Source: SKPT01 sp040905445
GTDB lineage: Bacteria > Planctomycetota > Phycisphaerae > Phycisphaerales > Phycisphaeraceae
Assembly (NCBI GenBank): GCA_040905445.1
Contig: JBBDRN010000016.1
Coordinates: 1 to 64,000, forward strand
Direction of reading: 5' to 3'
Length of the DNA stretch: 64,000 nt
Below, in pieces: positions 7,537-15,490 of this stretch (position 1 is the first letter of the stretch; every line of letters starts with the position of its first letter). Made by a program: the position numbers and the translations under genes. The notes beneath the pieces were generated by a model. The model had not been told where the DNA came from, made no database searches, and saw nothing but the letters and a program-made list of their open reading frames with translations.

Positions 7537-8520
7537 ATGCACAAAACCGAGCAATCCGCGGATCACCAACAGAAGCCCACCGATTGCAATCGGTGGGCTT
7601 CTGCCGCCATCGCCGACGACTGCGCCGCCGCGCTCGCCCGCACGCCGCCCGAGCTGCCCTGCAAATACCTTTATGATGCGCACGGCTCGGCGCTCTTCGA
7701 CCGCATCTGCGACCTGCCCGAGTACTACCCGACGCGCACCGAGCTGGCCATCATGGGCGACCACGCCCGCGAGATGGCCGCCGCGCTCGGCCCGGACGTC
7801 GCGCTCGTCGAGATCGGCTCGGGTGCAAGCCGCAAGACGCCGCTCCTGCTCGCCGCGATGCAGCGGCCGGCCTGCTACGTGCCGATCGACATCTCGCCGA
7901 CCGCGCTGACCGACGCGGCCGAGGCGCTCGCCCGCCGGTTCCCCGACCTGCCGATTCATCCGCTCTGCGCCGACTACACCGCGGGCCCGCTCGAGCTGCC
8001 CGCCGCCGCGCTGCACGCCCCCCGCCGAGCCGTCTACTTCCCCGGCTCGACCATCGGCAATTTCCACCCGCCCGACGCCGAACGCTTCATCGCCCGCCTC
8101 GCGCAGCTCGTCGGCCCGGGCGGCCGGCTGCTTGTCGGCGTCGACCAGCGCAAGGACCCCGACATCCTCGAACACGCTTACAACGACAGTCAGGGCGTCA
8201 CCGCCGCGTTCAACCGCAACATCCTCACCCGCCTCAACCGCGACGCCAGCGGCGACTTCGACATCGACCGGTTCCGCCACCGCGCGATCTGGAACGACGC
8301 CGAGTCGCGCATCGAGATGCACCTCGTCGCCACCGGCGACACCACCGCCCAACTCGCCGGCCAGCGCTTCGACTTCAGCGCCGGCGAGTTCATCCGCACC
8401 GAGTGCTCGTACAAGCACACCGCCGACTCCTTCGCCGCCATCGCCCGCGGCTGCACGATCGAGCGCACATGGATGGACGAGCGTCGCTACTTCGCCGTGC
8501 ACGCCCTGCGCGTCGAATAA
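7537..8520 (+). CDS. egtD: L-histidine N-alpha-methyltransferase EgtD
   Basis: SAM-dependent enzyme making hercynine, the substrate of EgtB. From the ATG at 7537 the protein has 327 residues, the usual family size. Motifs are KYLYDAHGSALFDRI, LPEYYPTRTE, SAM-binding VEIGSGASRKT, VYFPGSTIGNF and the C-terminal ECSYKHT with MDERRYFAVHAL. A GTG at 7501 would place the start inside a C-type hairpin and is less likely. The first 30 codons contain a 34-base perfect palindrome (7570-7603). The neighbouring egtB completes a two-enzyme ergothioneine pathway; egtA, egtC and egtE are not in the window. Confidence 0.96.
   Translation: MHKTEQSADHQQKPTDCNRWASAAIADDCAAALARTPPELPCKYLYDAHGSALFDRICDLPEYYPTRTELAIMGDHAREMAAALGPDVALVEIGSGASRKTPLLLAAMQRPACYVPIDISPTALTDAAEALARRFPDLPIHPLCADYTAGPLELPAAALHAPRRAVYFPGSTIGNFHPPDAERFIARLAQLVGPGGRLLVGVDQRKDPDILEHAYNDSQGVTAAFNRNILTRLNRDASGDFDIDRFRHRAIWNDAESRIEMHLVATGDTTAQLAGQRFDFSAGEFIRTECSYKHTADSFAAIARGCTIERTWMDERRYFAVHALRVE
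7570..7603. repeat. 34-base perfect palindrome within egtD start region
   Basis: Arms CAGAAGCCCACCGATTG and CAATCGGTGGGCTTCTG join without a spacer. It lies about 30 bases after the chosen ATG and encodes non-conserved residues QQKPTDCNRWASA ahead of the conserved methyltransferase. In RNA it would form a strong hairpin that could block early elongation or initiation (inference). Confidence 0.9.
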
Positions 8521-8521
8521 C

Positions 8522-8567
8522 ACCAAGCCGGGACGGGTGGTCCCGGTCGAGCGGACCCGTGTCGGTT
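8522..8567. repeat. Shortened family A element
   Basis: One good arm (AAGCCGGGACGGGTGGTCCC at 8525) is followed by a degenerate inverted arm GGACCCGTGTCGGTTTTA. It occupies the 47-base gap between convergent egtD and recO, as full A elements do elsewhere. Confidence 0.65.
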
Positions 8568-9359
8568 TTAGGCGCTGTCCAGCACGAACCGCATGGTCGG
8601 CAGCTCCTTGTCCAGCAGCCACCGGATGTACGCACACAACAGCCGATTCGCCCGCGTCACGTCCTCGCCCGCCTGGTCCTCAAGCACCGCCCCCACCACA
8701 TTCCCCGCCACATCAACCGCGTCGTCGCCACCTGCCGCCTCACCACCGGCCGTGCGCCGCAGCGCCCCCAGCGTCGCCGCGCGCACGCGCCACTCCCGCG
8801 CCCCCACCCGGGCGGTAAAACCCCCCGTGGCCGGCTCGAAGCTGTACGTCCCGCGCTCCGGCAGCGTCTCGCCTTCGACCACATCGCGCCAGAGCTCCGG
8901 CCGATACCCCGCGTCATCCAGCACCACCCACTGAAACCGCAACAGCGCCGCCGCCGTACGCCCCCCCTCCCCCAGCGCGATCAAGAACCGCGCCAGCGCC
9001 TCGAACGTGCGCGGATGCGGATCCTCGTCCGCGCTCAGGGCATGCACCACGTCGGTCGCGTACAGCGCCAGCCGCTGGGCCGACAGGTCGCGGCGCAGGT
9101 GGTAGTAATGATCCTGCAGGTCCCACTCGGTGAGCTGGGCGAGCTCGGTGGTGGCCTTGGTCGTCGCGACGATCTCGCCGCGCGTCAGCAGCTCGATCCC
9201 GCCGGAGAACCGCTGCACGCTTGAAGGCGTCGCCCGCTTCGATCCCTTGGCCAGCCCGCGCACCTTCCCATGCGCCCGCGTCATGAGCACCACGATCTGG
9301 CTGGTCTCCGACCAGTCAAGATGACGAATGCAGATGGCCTGGTCCTTGAATCGCGGCAC
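8568..9359 (-). CDS. recO: DNA repair protein RecO
   Basis: Recombination mediator that helps RecR load RecA onto SSB-coated DNA. The start is a GTG at 9359, giving MPRFKDQAICIRHLDWSET and 263 residues, the usual RecO length; the frame upstream is repeat sequence. The N-terminal OB fold (1-80) ends with the typical GKVRGLAKGSKR, then the helical domain. A four-Cys zinc site found in some RecO proteins is not evident. Downstream end faces egtD across a short A element. Confidence 0.88.
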   Translation of the reverse strand: MPRFKDQAICIRHLDWSETSQIVVLMTRAHGKVRGLAKGSKRATPSSVQRFSGGIELLTRGEIVATTKATTELAQLTEWDLQDHYYHLRRDLSAQRLALYATDVVHALSADEDPHPRTFEALARFLIALGEGGRTAAALLRFQWVVLDDAGYRPELWRDVVEGETLPERGTYSFEPATGGFTARVGAREWRVRAATLGALRRTAGGEAAGGDDAVDVAGNVVGAVLEDQAGEDVTRANRLLCAYIRWLLDKELPTMRFVLDSA

Positions 9360-9382
9360 GGCGGGATTGTAGGGCAAGCGCG

Positions 9383-9545
9383 AACAACCACAGAGACATG
9401 GAGGCACAGAGGGAGACAGGAAAGACAGAGCAAGAGAGAGGCAGAGAAGCAGAGGCATCCGCCGTACGCAATGACGTAGGGTCCGCTGTGCGGACCTTTC
9501 CCCGCAGCGAACGCAACCCATCCGGTCCGCACTGCGGACCCTACG
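9383..9545. repeat. F-like half arm plus C element between recO and cimA
   Basis: AACCACAGAGACATGGAGGC with purine-rich AGACAGAG words runs from 9383 to about 9460. Bases 9476-9497 and 9524-9545 are 22-base inverted repeats (CGTAGGGTCCGC...) with one mismatch, and each arm is a hairpin. No ORF with coding character lies in this 197-base gap. Confidence 0.8.
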
Positions 9546-9556
9546 AGCGGCCTGCC

Positions 9557-11218
9557 TCACGCCTCGACGCGCTGCTCCGCCGTCCCCGCGGCGCCCAGCT
9601 TCGCGCGGCTCGTCTCCAGCAGGTGGTAGGCGAACGCATCGGCGATCGCCTGCCAGCTCGCGTCGACGATGTTCTCATCCACGCCGATCGTCGTGAAGTT
9701 CGCTGTCCCCGGCTCGCCGTCGCGCACGGTGAACTCGGCGAAGACGCGCACCTTCGCCGCCGACTCCGCCGTCGGGTTCACCACGCGCACCTTGTAGTCG
9801 CTCAGGTGCACCGTCTCGAGCTGCGGGTAGTGCGCGTGCAGGCAGCGGCGCAGCGCCGCGTCCAGCGCGTTGACCGGGCCGTCGCCTTCGGCCACGTGGT
9901 GCTCCAGCCGCTGGCTGACCTTCAGCTTCACCGTCGCCTCGGTCGTCGGCGCCTCGCCGTCACGCTTGGAGATCATGCACCGGTAATGGTCCAGCTCCCA
10001 GAAGCGAGGCCGCTGCCCGAGCACGTCATGCACCAGCAATTCAAAACTCGCCTGCGCCGCCTCGAACTGGTACCCCTCGTTCTCGAGGTCCTGGACGCGC
10101 TCGAGCACCCGCCGCTGGACCTTGCGATCGCCGTCGAGCTTGAACTTGTCGCGCAGCGTGGCGGCGATGTTGCTCGCCCCGGCGAGCTCGGAGACGAGGA
10201 TCTGCCGCTCGTTGCCCACCGCCTCGGGCTCGATGTGCTCGTAGCTGTGCGCGACGCGCTGCACCGCATGCACGTGCATGCCGCCCTTGTGGGCGAACGC
10301 CGCCGGGCCGACGAACGGCTGGCCGTGGACGATGTTGAGATTGGCGAGCTCGTAGACGTAGCGCGACATCTCGGTCAGCCGCTTGAGCGAGCCTTCGGCC
10401 AGGCAGTCGTAGCCGAGCTTGAGCTTCAGGTTGGCGATGACGGTGGTCAGGTCGACGTTCCCGCACCGCTCGCCGATGCCGTTGATCGTGCCCTGGACCT
10501 GCGTGCAGCCGGCCTCCACGGCCGCGAGACTGTTGGCCACCGCCAGGCCCGAGTCGTTGTGCGTGTGAACGCCGAGCCTCACATCCGCGCCCAGCGCGTC
10601 GCGCACCTCGCCCACCGCCTGCGTGATCCACGCCGGCAGCGACCCGCCGTTGGTGTCGCAAAGCACCAGCCGCGCCGCGCCGCCCTCCAGCGCCGCCTGC
10701 AACGTCTTGATCGCGTACGCGGGGTTGGCGCGGTAGCCGTCGAAGAAGTGCTCGGCGTCGTAAAGCACCTCGCCGCCCGCCTGCCCGTGCTCGCGGCAGT
10801 AGCGCAGCGAGTCGCGGACCATGGCCAGGTTCTCGTCCTCGCTGACGCGCAGCACCTCCGCCACGTGCAGGTCCCACGTCTTGCCGACGATCGTGATGAC
10901 GCCCGCGCCGCTCTGGACGAGCGCCTGCATGCCGGGGTCTTCTGCCGGCTCGATGCCGCGCCGCCGCGTCATGCCGAACGCGCAGATGCGGGCGTGGACG
11001 AGCTTGAGCTTCTGGACCTGCTCGAAGAAGGCGACGTCCTTGGGGTTGGACAGCGGGTAGCCGCCCTCGATGAAGTCCACGCCGAGCTCATCGAGCACGC
11101 GCGTGATCTTGAGCTTGTCGACGAGGCTCAGCGACACGCCCAGCCCCTGCGTGCCGTCGCGCAGGGTGGTGTCGTAGATCTCGATCCGGCGGTCGGTCGT
11201 GGGTTGCGGCTGAGTCAT
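9557..11218 (-). CDS. cimA: (R)-citramalate synthase
   Basis: Condenses pyruvate and acetyl-CoA to citramalate, the first step of the threonine-independent route to isoleucine. The 553 residues match the long CimA subgroup. The HMGL-like TIM barrel begins with EIYDTTLRDGTQGLGVSLS and contains the metal site GVHTHNDSGLAVANS and INGIGERCGNVDL. The C-terminal LeuA dimer/regulatory domain starts near residue 400 and should bind the feedback effector. CimA rather than isopropylmalate synthase is inferred from the pattern TQGLGVS and overall layout. The upstream leader (11219-11443) encodes an Ile-rich peptide and terminator. Confidence 0.93.
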   Translation of the reverse strand: MTQPQPTTDRRIEIYDTTLRDGTQGLGVSLSLVDKLKITRVLDELGVDFIEGGYPLSNPKDVAFFEQVQKLKLVHARICAFGMTRRRGIEPAEDPGMQALVQSGAGVITIVGKTWDLHVAEVLRVSEDENLAMVRDSLRYCREHGQAGGEVLYDAEHFFDGYRANPAYAIKTLQAALEGGAARLVLCDTNGGSLPAWITQAVGEVRDALGADVRLGVHTHNDSGLAVANSLAAVEAGCTQVQGTINGIGERCGNVDLTTVIANLKLKLGYDCLAEGSLKRLTEMSRYVYELANLNIVHGQPFVGPAAFAHKGGMHVHAVQRVAHSYEHIEPEAVGNERQILVSELAGASNIAATLRDKFKLDGDRKVQRRVLERVQDLENEGYQFEAAQASFELLVHDVLGQRPRFWELDHYRCMISKRDGEAPTTEATVKLKVSQRLEHHVAEGDGPVNALDAALRRCLHAHYPQLETVHLSDYKVRVVNPTAESAAKVRVFAEFTVRDGEPGTANFTTIGVDENIVDASWQAIADAFAYHLLETSRAKLGAAGTAEQRVEA

Positions 11219-11250
11219 GGGCGAGTTCCGGGGCCGGGGGACTGGGACTG

Positions 11251-11279
11251 GCGTGGCGGGGGTGGCGGGGGGGGGGCAA
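11251..11279. repeat. GC-rich nonamer repeat upstream of cimA
   Basis: GTGGCGGGG-type units next to a G10 tract lie between the attenuator and the cimA start codon. The same unit occurs in the linkers of pduL (3160-3210), egtB, glmS, the ribokinase-like gene and ftsK. Confidence 0.6.
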
Positions 11280-11281
11280 CG

Positions 11282-11308
11282 AAAAAAGCCCTGCTGCAGG
11301 GGCAGGGC
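11282..11308 (-). terminator. Intrinsic terminator of the cimA attenuator
   Basis: On the minus strand GCCCTGC (11308-11302) pairs with GCAGGGC (11294-11288) over a 7-base loop and is followed by six T residues (11287-11282). It lies 35 bases after the leader stop codon and 63 bases before cimA, so it acts within the leader. CCTGCCC at 11306-11300 can alternatively pair with GGGCAGG at 11343-11337, which would disrupt the hairpin. Confidence 0.88.
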
Positions 11309-11342
11309 CGATAGTCACTCGAACGTGGGACGATCGCCTGCC

Positions 11343-11405
11343 CTACCGTGGCGGGGGGCTGATAATGATGCGGGCAATCGGGATGATCCGGGCAGGACGT
11401 GTCAT
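11343..11405 (-). CDS. Isoleucine-rich leader peptide of cimA
   Basis: Twenty codons, six of them Ile, as IIPIARIII in codons 7-15, then SPPPR and TAG. The ATG is about three bases from the predicted transcription start, so the message is effectively leaderless. Codons 4-6 contain CCTGCCC (segment 1), identical to segment 3 in the terminator arm; GGGCAGG overlapping the stop codon (11343-11337) is segment 2. Stalling at Ile codons would cover segment 1, free 2 to pair with 3, and prevent termination. This is the classical biosynthetic-operon attenuation logic, here in front of an isoleucine-pathway gene. Confidence 0.85.
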   Translation of the reverse strand: MTRPARIIPIARIIISPPPR

Positions 11406-11414
11406 CGCGACAGC

Positions 11415-11443
11415 AGTATAGCACGCCCCGAGGCCGCGCCCAA
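11415..11443 (-). promoter_or_regulatory. Promoter of the cimA leader
   Basis: Minus-strand -35 TTGGGC (11443-11438), 17-base spacer, -10 TATACT (11420-11415). The predicted start is about 11408, three bases ahead of the leader ATG. Confidence 0.72.
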
Positions 11444-11583
11444 GCGTGATCCATCGCCGGACGCGCACGATCTCGCACCCGGTGCGGGCCCGCCTGCACC
11501 CTCTGCCCCACCACCCCGCCACCTTGGCTATCCGCCACCACCAGCCGCTCGCGGCTTCGCGACCCCCGGGGATCGCATAATGA

Positions 11584-11589
11584 TATAAT
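11584..11589 (+). promoter_or_regulatory. Extended -10 element
   Basis: TGATATAAT at 11581-11589 matches the extended -10 pattern TGnTATAAT on the plus strand. No good -35 lies 16-18 bases upstream. It may drive the small ORF at 11641. Confidence 0.4.
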
Positions 11590-11640
11590 TGTGATGTCAT
11601 AGTCTGAGCCCTTCCGGAGCCGACAGGACGGACACCCGCA

Positions 11641-11832
11641 ATGCCACCGAGCCGGGAACCCACACCCCGAGACGCCGCCCTTCTCCGCCATCTGCTCGCC
11701 CTCGCCCCCGCCACACCCGCCACCCCCCTCATCGCCGCGCTGCGCCACCTCGACCGCCCCGCCCGCCGCCGGCTGCGCACCCGCACGCTTCAAGCCCGCT
11801 ATTGGCTTCACCGCACCCCGCCCACTGCTTGA
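11641..11832 (+). CDS. Possible small basic protein, unrecognised
   Basis: A 63-codon ATG frame 52 bases after an extended -10 box, with GGACGG weakly upstream. The product is Arg/Leu/Ala/Pro-rich with the repeat-derived stretch ATPATP and a basic helix PARRRLRTRTLQARYW. No family is recognised, and part of it is coded by the GC-rich nonamer repeat (CACACCCGC). The flanks 11444-11583 hold no other coding signal. It may be a real short protein or simply open sequence in GC-rich DNA. Confidence 0.3.
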   Translation: MPPSREPTPRDAALLRHLLALAPATPATPLIAALRHLDRPARRRLRTRTLQARYWLHRTPPTA

Positions 11833-11879
11833 CCGCAACGGGCTTGTCTATAGAAGGCGTGTCGCGATGTCGCCTGCGT

Positions 11880-12719
11880 CTACTCGCCCGTGAGCGGGAC
11901 GACGATCGCCTCGCCGCCGACCGCATCGCGCGCCGCCTGCGCCGCCTGGAAGCTGCTGAAGCGGCCGACGTGCACGAGCGTGAGCGTACCGCCCGAGCCG
12001 TCGCGCGCCGTCACAAGCCGCGGCGGGCCCAGCCGCGCCGCCTCCGGCCGCTGCGCCAGCTCCCGCGCCGCCCGCTGGGCGTTGTCCGCATCACCAAAGG
12101 CCCCGACCTGCACGGCATAGCCGGTGACGGCGAGCTGCTGCTCGATCTGCCGCCGGAGGGCGGGATCCCGTGTCGCATCCCGCGCCAGCAGCAGCGCGGT
12201 CCGCGCCTGCGGCCAGCGGCTGAGCTTCTGCAACGACAGCCCGGCGTGGAAGTAGGCCCGCGCCCGGTCCTCGCCCGTCAGCTCCGCCGCCGCCGCGTTC
12301 AGCCGCGCCGCCGACTCGTCGTACTGCTCGAGCAGCCGCAGCACGAGCCCGAGCGACGCGTTGGCATCCGCGGCAAGCTCGCGGTCACCCAACTCCGCGG
12401 CGCGGCGGTGGAAGCGCACCGCTCCGTGCAGGTCACCGCGCCGCTCGGCGGCAAGTCCGGCGACGTATGCCGCCTCGGCGCGCTCCGCCGTGCTGCCGCG
12501 GTGCGCAGCCGCCGCCGCGACACGGTACGCCTCGCCGAACTCGCCGCGGTTGTAGAGCGTGATGTGGTCGGCCTCGACCTGTTGCGGCGTCGCCCGGCAG
12601 CCGCCCGCAACCGTCGCCATCCCCACGACGCCGGCCAGCATCAGCGCGGCCGCGAGCACCGCCGGCGCGCTGCTCGCCCGCGTCCCCGTCCGCCTCTGGC
12701 CCCAGCCGATCACGTTCAT
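11880..12719 (-). CDS. Lipoprotein with TPR-like repeats and C-terminal SPOR domain
   Basis: The start at 12719 (MNVIGWGQRR) is preferred because GGAG lies six bases upstream; in-frame ATGs at 12725 and 12737 also exist. A hydrophobic signal segment ends in VAGGC, a lipobox, so the mature protein should be lipid-anchored. The middle is helical with TPR-like units (AAYVAGLAAERRGDLHGAVRFHRRA, split over residues 85-120). The last 75 residues (YAVQVGAFGDADNAQRAA onward) form a SPOR domain, known to bind denuded glycan strands at division septa. Role in septal peptidoglycan or envelope assembly is inferred. Confidence 0.85.
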   Translation of the reverse strand: MNVIGWGQRRTGTRASSAPAVLAAALMLAGVVGMATVAGGCRATPQQVEADHITLYNRGEFGEAYRVAAAAAHRGSTAERAEAAYVAGLAAERRGDLHGAVRFHRRAAELGDRELAADANASLGLVLRLLEQYDESAARLNAAAAELTGEDRARAYFHAGLSLQKLSRWPQARTALLLARDATRDPALRRQIEQQLAVTGYAVQVGAFGDADNAQRAARELAQRPEAARLGPPRLVTARDGSGGTLTLVHVGRFSSFQAAQAARDAVGGEAIVVPLTGE

Positions 12720-12919
12720 CCGCATCTCCAGCCGCATCGCGGCAATGAGGGGGTCATGCTATCAAAAGCCGGGAGGAAGCCCTTGGCCTTGAGCCATTCG
12801 CCGCGATCCACCGTGGCTCGAGCGCCTCTCGTTGATTTATACCCGCTACGAATGGGTTGAAGGCGCTCGGCCATGGCTGGCGGCCGATGTTCTCCCGCCC
12901 GCCTATCATCCCCCGCCGC

Positions 12920-14848
12920 ATGCCACCCGAGCAGATCCCCGAGTTCGAGACGATCCCCGACCGCCTCGTCGACGCCGTCGCCTCCGCCCTCGAGCAGGGC
13001 CGGCGTGTCCGGCGGGGTCTGCCCGGCGCCGGTCGACTCGTGCTCGACCCCGCCTTCCCGCTCATCCACCTGCACCGCCGCGACGTCGTCCAGCCCCACG
13101 ACGAGGCGGCGCGCCTCATCTGCATGTCGCCCAGCTACATCCTCGCGCCGGGTCGGCGGGTGGCGGCGCCGGCGCTGGCGAGCCTCGTGCAGGCGGCGAC
13201 GCTGCGACTGATCGAGCGGGCGGGCGCGATGCTGTTGCTCGAGCTCTGGATCGACGACGCGCCGGACCCGCCGCTCGGTCACCCCGCCGAACCGGGCGAG
13301 GCGATCGCCGCCGGCTTCGAGCTGCTGGCGTCGCCCTCGGCCGCCGACGAGGCCGAGCCCATCTTCCAGGTCATGCTCGACGCCCTGCGGCAGGTCACGC
13401 TCGACGCGCCCGCCCAGGTGCGCCTGACGCGCGGCGCGCCCGTGCCACCCAACATCGAGTCGCTGTTCGCGCCGCTGGGCGGGCCGCCACCCGGCTGCCT
13501 GCACGTGGGCCTCGCCGTCTCCGCCATCTACCGCAACCCGGAGACCGGCAACCGCTACCCGCGGCTGTTTCACGAGCTCCGCCGACAGCTTCACACCGCC
13601 CTGGTCGAGAGCGCCCACGCCTTCCTGCGCACCCGCACCAACACGCAGGTCCACCACCCGCTGAGCATCGGCCCGCGCCGCCTCGACCGCGCCGGCCGCC
13701 ACAGTGACCGCGGGCTGGCTCGGCTTGGCAACGCTTTCGACTTCCTGCTCGAAGTCTCCCCCTGCAACAAGCCCCAGGCCTGGCAGGCGTTCGAAGCCTC
13801 CAACCACGAGCGCGAGCCGGCCTTCCAGTACAAGCCCCTGGCCATCGACCCCGCCCTGCTCAAGCGCCACCTCTACAACCTGCCGATCGACGACATCGAT
13901 GACCCGCTCGTCGCCGGCCTGCTCGAGCGCCGCCGCACCGAGATGGACCGCCAGCTCACGATGCTCGCCGACCGCAACACGCCCGCCTTTCTGCCGGGAA
14001 GCGTGCAGCTCTACGGCCGTCCCGACGCCGGGCTCCTCGACCTGGCGCACCAGCTTCTGGCGATCCTTCCGCCCGCCGACACCGAGCACACGCCGCAGGT
14101 CTCGGCCCATCGCTTCCTCGACCGCGCCCGCGCCCAGATCCGCGCCTACCGCGAGCGCGACGCCGGCTTCCACGCCTCGGCGCAGCTTCGCGACGACGTG
14201 ACCACGCTGCTCGTCTCCCAAGGCTCGCTGCTGATCGCCCGCGACTACCACATGCCCGCCCACCGCGTCGACGCCCTCGTCCACCACGAGGTCTCGACCC
14301 ACCTGCTGACCTACTTCAACGGCCAGCGCCAGCCACTGCGCCAACTCGGCGCGGGGCTCGCCGGCTATGAATCGCTGCAGGAAGGGCTGGCGGTGCTGGC
14401 CGAGCACCTCGTCGCGGGTCTCGACGCCGAACGGCTGCGCACGCTCGCGGCCCGCGTGCTCGCGGTCGCCAGCGTGCCCGATGGCGCGACGTTCCTCGAC
14501 ACCTTCCGCCTGCTTCGCCACGAGCACCATTTCGATGCCGAGCAGGCCTTCATCCTCACCATGCGCGCCCACCGCGGCGGCGGGTTCACCAAGGACATGA
14601 TCTACCTCAAGGGCCTGGCCGACCTGCTCGCGCACCTCGCGGCCGGTGGGCAGCTCGACCCGCTGTATGTCGGGCTCATCAGCCTGGAGGATCTCCCGGC
14701 CCTGGAAGCGTTGCGTCGGCGGGACATGATCGACCCCGCGCCGCTCAAACCCGTCTACCTGTCAACGCCCACCGCGCGCGAGCGCATGCCCCAACTGCGC
14801 CGGGGCGTCACGCCACTCGACCTGGCGCGCGATATCGCGGCGGGATAA
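12920..14848 (+). CDS. QEGLA-motif (DUF1704) zinc metallopeptidase-like protein
   Basis: About 642 residues. The second half contains HEVSTHLLTYFNG (HExxH-like zinc site), then the family-defining QEGLAVLAEHL with a further Glu ligand, then MRAHRGGGFTKDMIYLKG. This family is annotated as flavohemoglobin expression-modulating QEGLA protein and is related to the eukaryotic MATCAP tyrosine carboxypeptidases; the bacterial substrate is not known. The N-terminal half is a tubulin-unrelated alpha/beta region resembling an N-formylglutamate amidohydrolase-like segment only loosely. No good SD; TTG at 12857 and ATG at 12887 are alternative starts. Confidence 0.82.
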   Translation: MPPEQIPEFETIPDRLVDAVASALEQGRRVRRGLPGAGRLVLDPAFPLIHLHRRDVVQPHDEAARLICMSPSYILAPGRRVAAPALASLVQAATLRLIERAGAMLLLELWIDDAPDPPLGHPAEPGEAIAAGFELLASPSAADEAEPIFQVMLDALRQVTLDAPAQVRLTRGAPVPPNIESLFAPLGGPPPGCLHVGLAVSAIYRNPETGNRYPRLFHELRRQLHTALVESAHAFLRTRTNTQVHHPLSIGPRRLDRAGRHSDRGLARLGNAFDFLLEVSPCNKPQAWQAFEASNHEREPAFQYKPLAIDPALLKRHLYNLPIDDIDDPLVAGLLERRRTEMDRQLTMLADRNTPAFLPGSVQLYGRPDAGLLDLAHQLLAILPPADTEHTPQVSAHRFLDRARAQIRAYRERDAGFHASAQLRDDVTTLLVSQGSLLIARDYHMPAHRVDALVHHEVSTHLLTYFNGQRQPLRQLGAGLAGYESLQEGLAVLAEHLVAGLDAERLRTLAARVLAVASVPDGATFLDTFRLLRHEHHFDAEQAFILTMRAHRGGGFTKDMIYLKGLADLLAHLAAGGQLDPLYVGLISLEDLPALEALRRRDMIDPAPLKPVYLSTPTARERMPQLRRGVTPLDLARDIAAG

Positions 14849-14853
14849 CTCTT

Positions 14854-15032
14854 ATAAAGCCGGGACCGTTGGTCCCGGGGCGGCGGCGGCGACGATGTTG
14901 CCCGGCTCGCGCCGCACGTGGACTGGGGCGCCCGACGACGGTCGCCCGACCGCCGACACCCAAAAAACGAGCACGATCAACGTGTTTCGTAATCCGACGC
15001 CGCCGCCACCGGGCCCCCGGTCCCGGCTTTAT
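14854..15032. repeat. Family A element, long form (179 bases)
   Basis: The left arm starts ATAAAGCCGGGACCG (14854) and the right arm ends CCCGGTCCCGGCTTTAT (15032). The interior has GGCGGCGG next to the left arm and ACGATCAACGT near the right end, both shared with the 178-base copy at 47053-47230. It fills the gap between convergent genes. Confidence 0.8.
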
Positions 15033-15062
15033 GCGTCTCAAATCCCAAATCCAGATGTCCCC

Positions 15063-15413
15063 CTACCCGACCGTCGCGCCGGGCGGCATGGGCTCATCGG
15101 GCCGCAGGAGCACGACGCGCTCGTCCTCCTCGCTTCGGACGCTCGCCGCCAGCAGCATCCCGTTCGACTCCTCGCCGCGAATCTTGCGCGGCGCGAGGTT
15201 GGCGACGACGATGATCTGTCGCCCGACCAGACTCGCCGGCTCATACGCCCCGCGGATGCCGGCACAGAGCTGCCGCCGCTCACCACCGAGGTCGATCTGC
15301 AGTTTCAGCAGCCGATCGGCATTGGGATGCAGTTCGGCCTCGACAATCGTCGCCACGCGCAGATCGAGCTTCGCGAAATCATCAAAGCTGATCGTCGGCT
15401 TCGTCTCATCCAT
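15063..15413 (-). CDS. Stand-alone tRNA-binding (Trbp111/MetG C-terminal) protein
   Basis: A 116-residue OB-fold tRNA-binding domain: TISFDDFAKLDLRVATIVEA, HPNADRLLKLQIDLG, VGRQIIVVANLAPRKIRG and ESNGMLLAAS. These are hallmarks of the Trbp111/CsaA fold, also found as the C-terminal dimerisation domain of methionyl-tRNA synthetase. As a free protein it would bind tRNA as a dimer or supply that domain in trans to MetRS (inference). It is downstream of the PpiD-like gene on the same strand with a 77-base gap. Confidence 0.92.
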   Translation of the reverse strand: MDETKPTISFDDFAKLDLRVATIVEAELHPNADRLLKLQIDLGGERRQLCAGIRGAYEPASLVGRQIIVVANLAPRKIRGEESNGMLLAASVRSEEDERVVLLRPDEPMPPGATVG

Positions 15414-15490
15414 AATCCAGCCTTTAGCCCTTCGCCTTTAGCCCATTGGCAAGCCATCAGCCATTGACTGGCTAACCGCGAACGGCTCGT

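Noticed and set aside
9398..11314. Long plus-strand frame opposite cimA
   Set aside because: Arg/His-rich shadow of cimA; starts inside repeat DNA and has no recognisable fold.
12716..14635. Long minus-strand frame opposite the QEGLA protein
   Set aside because: Shadow frame; the plus strand carries the zinc motif and QEGLA signature.
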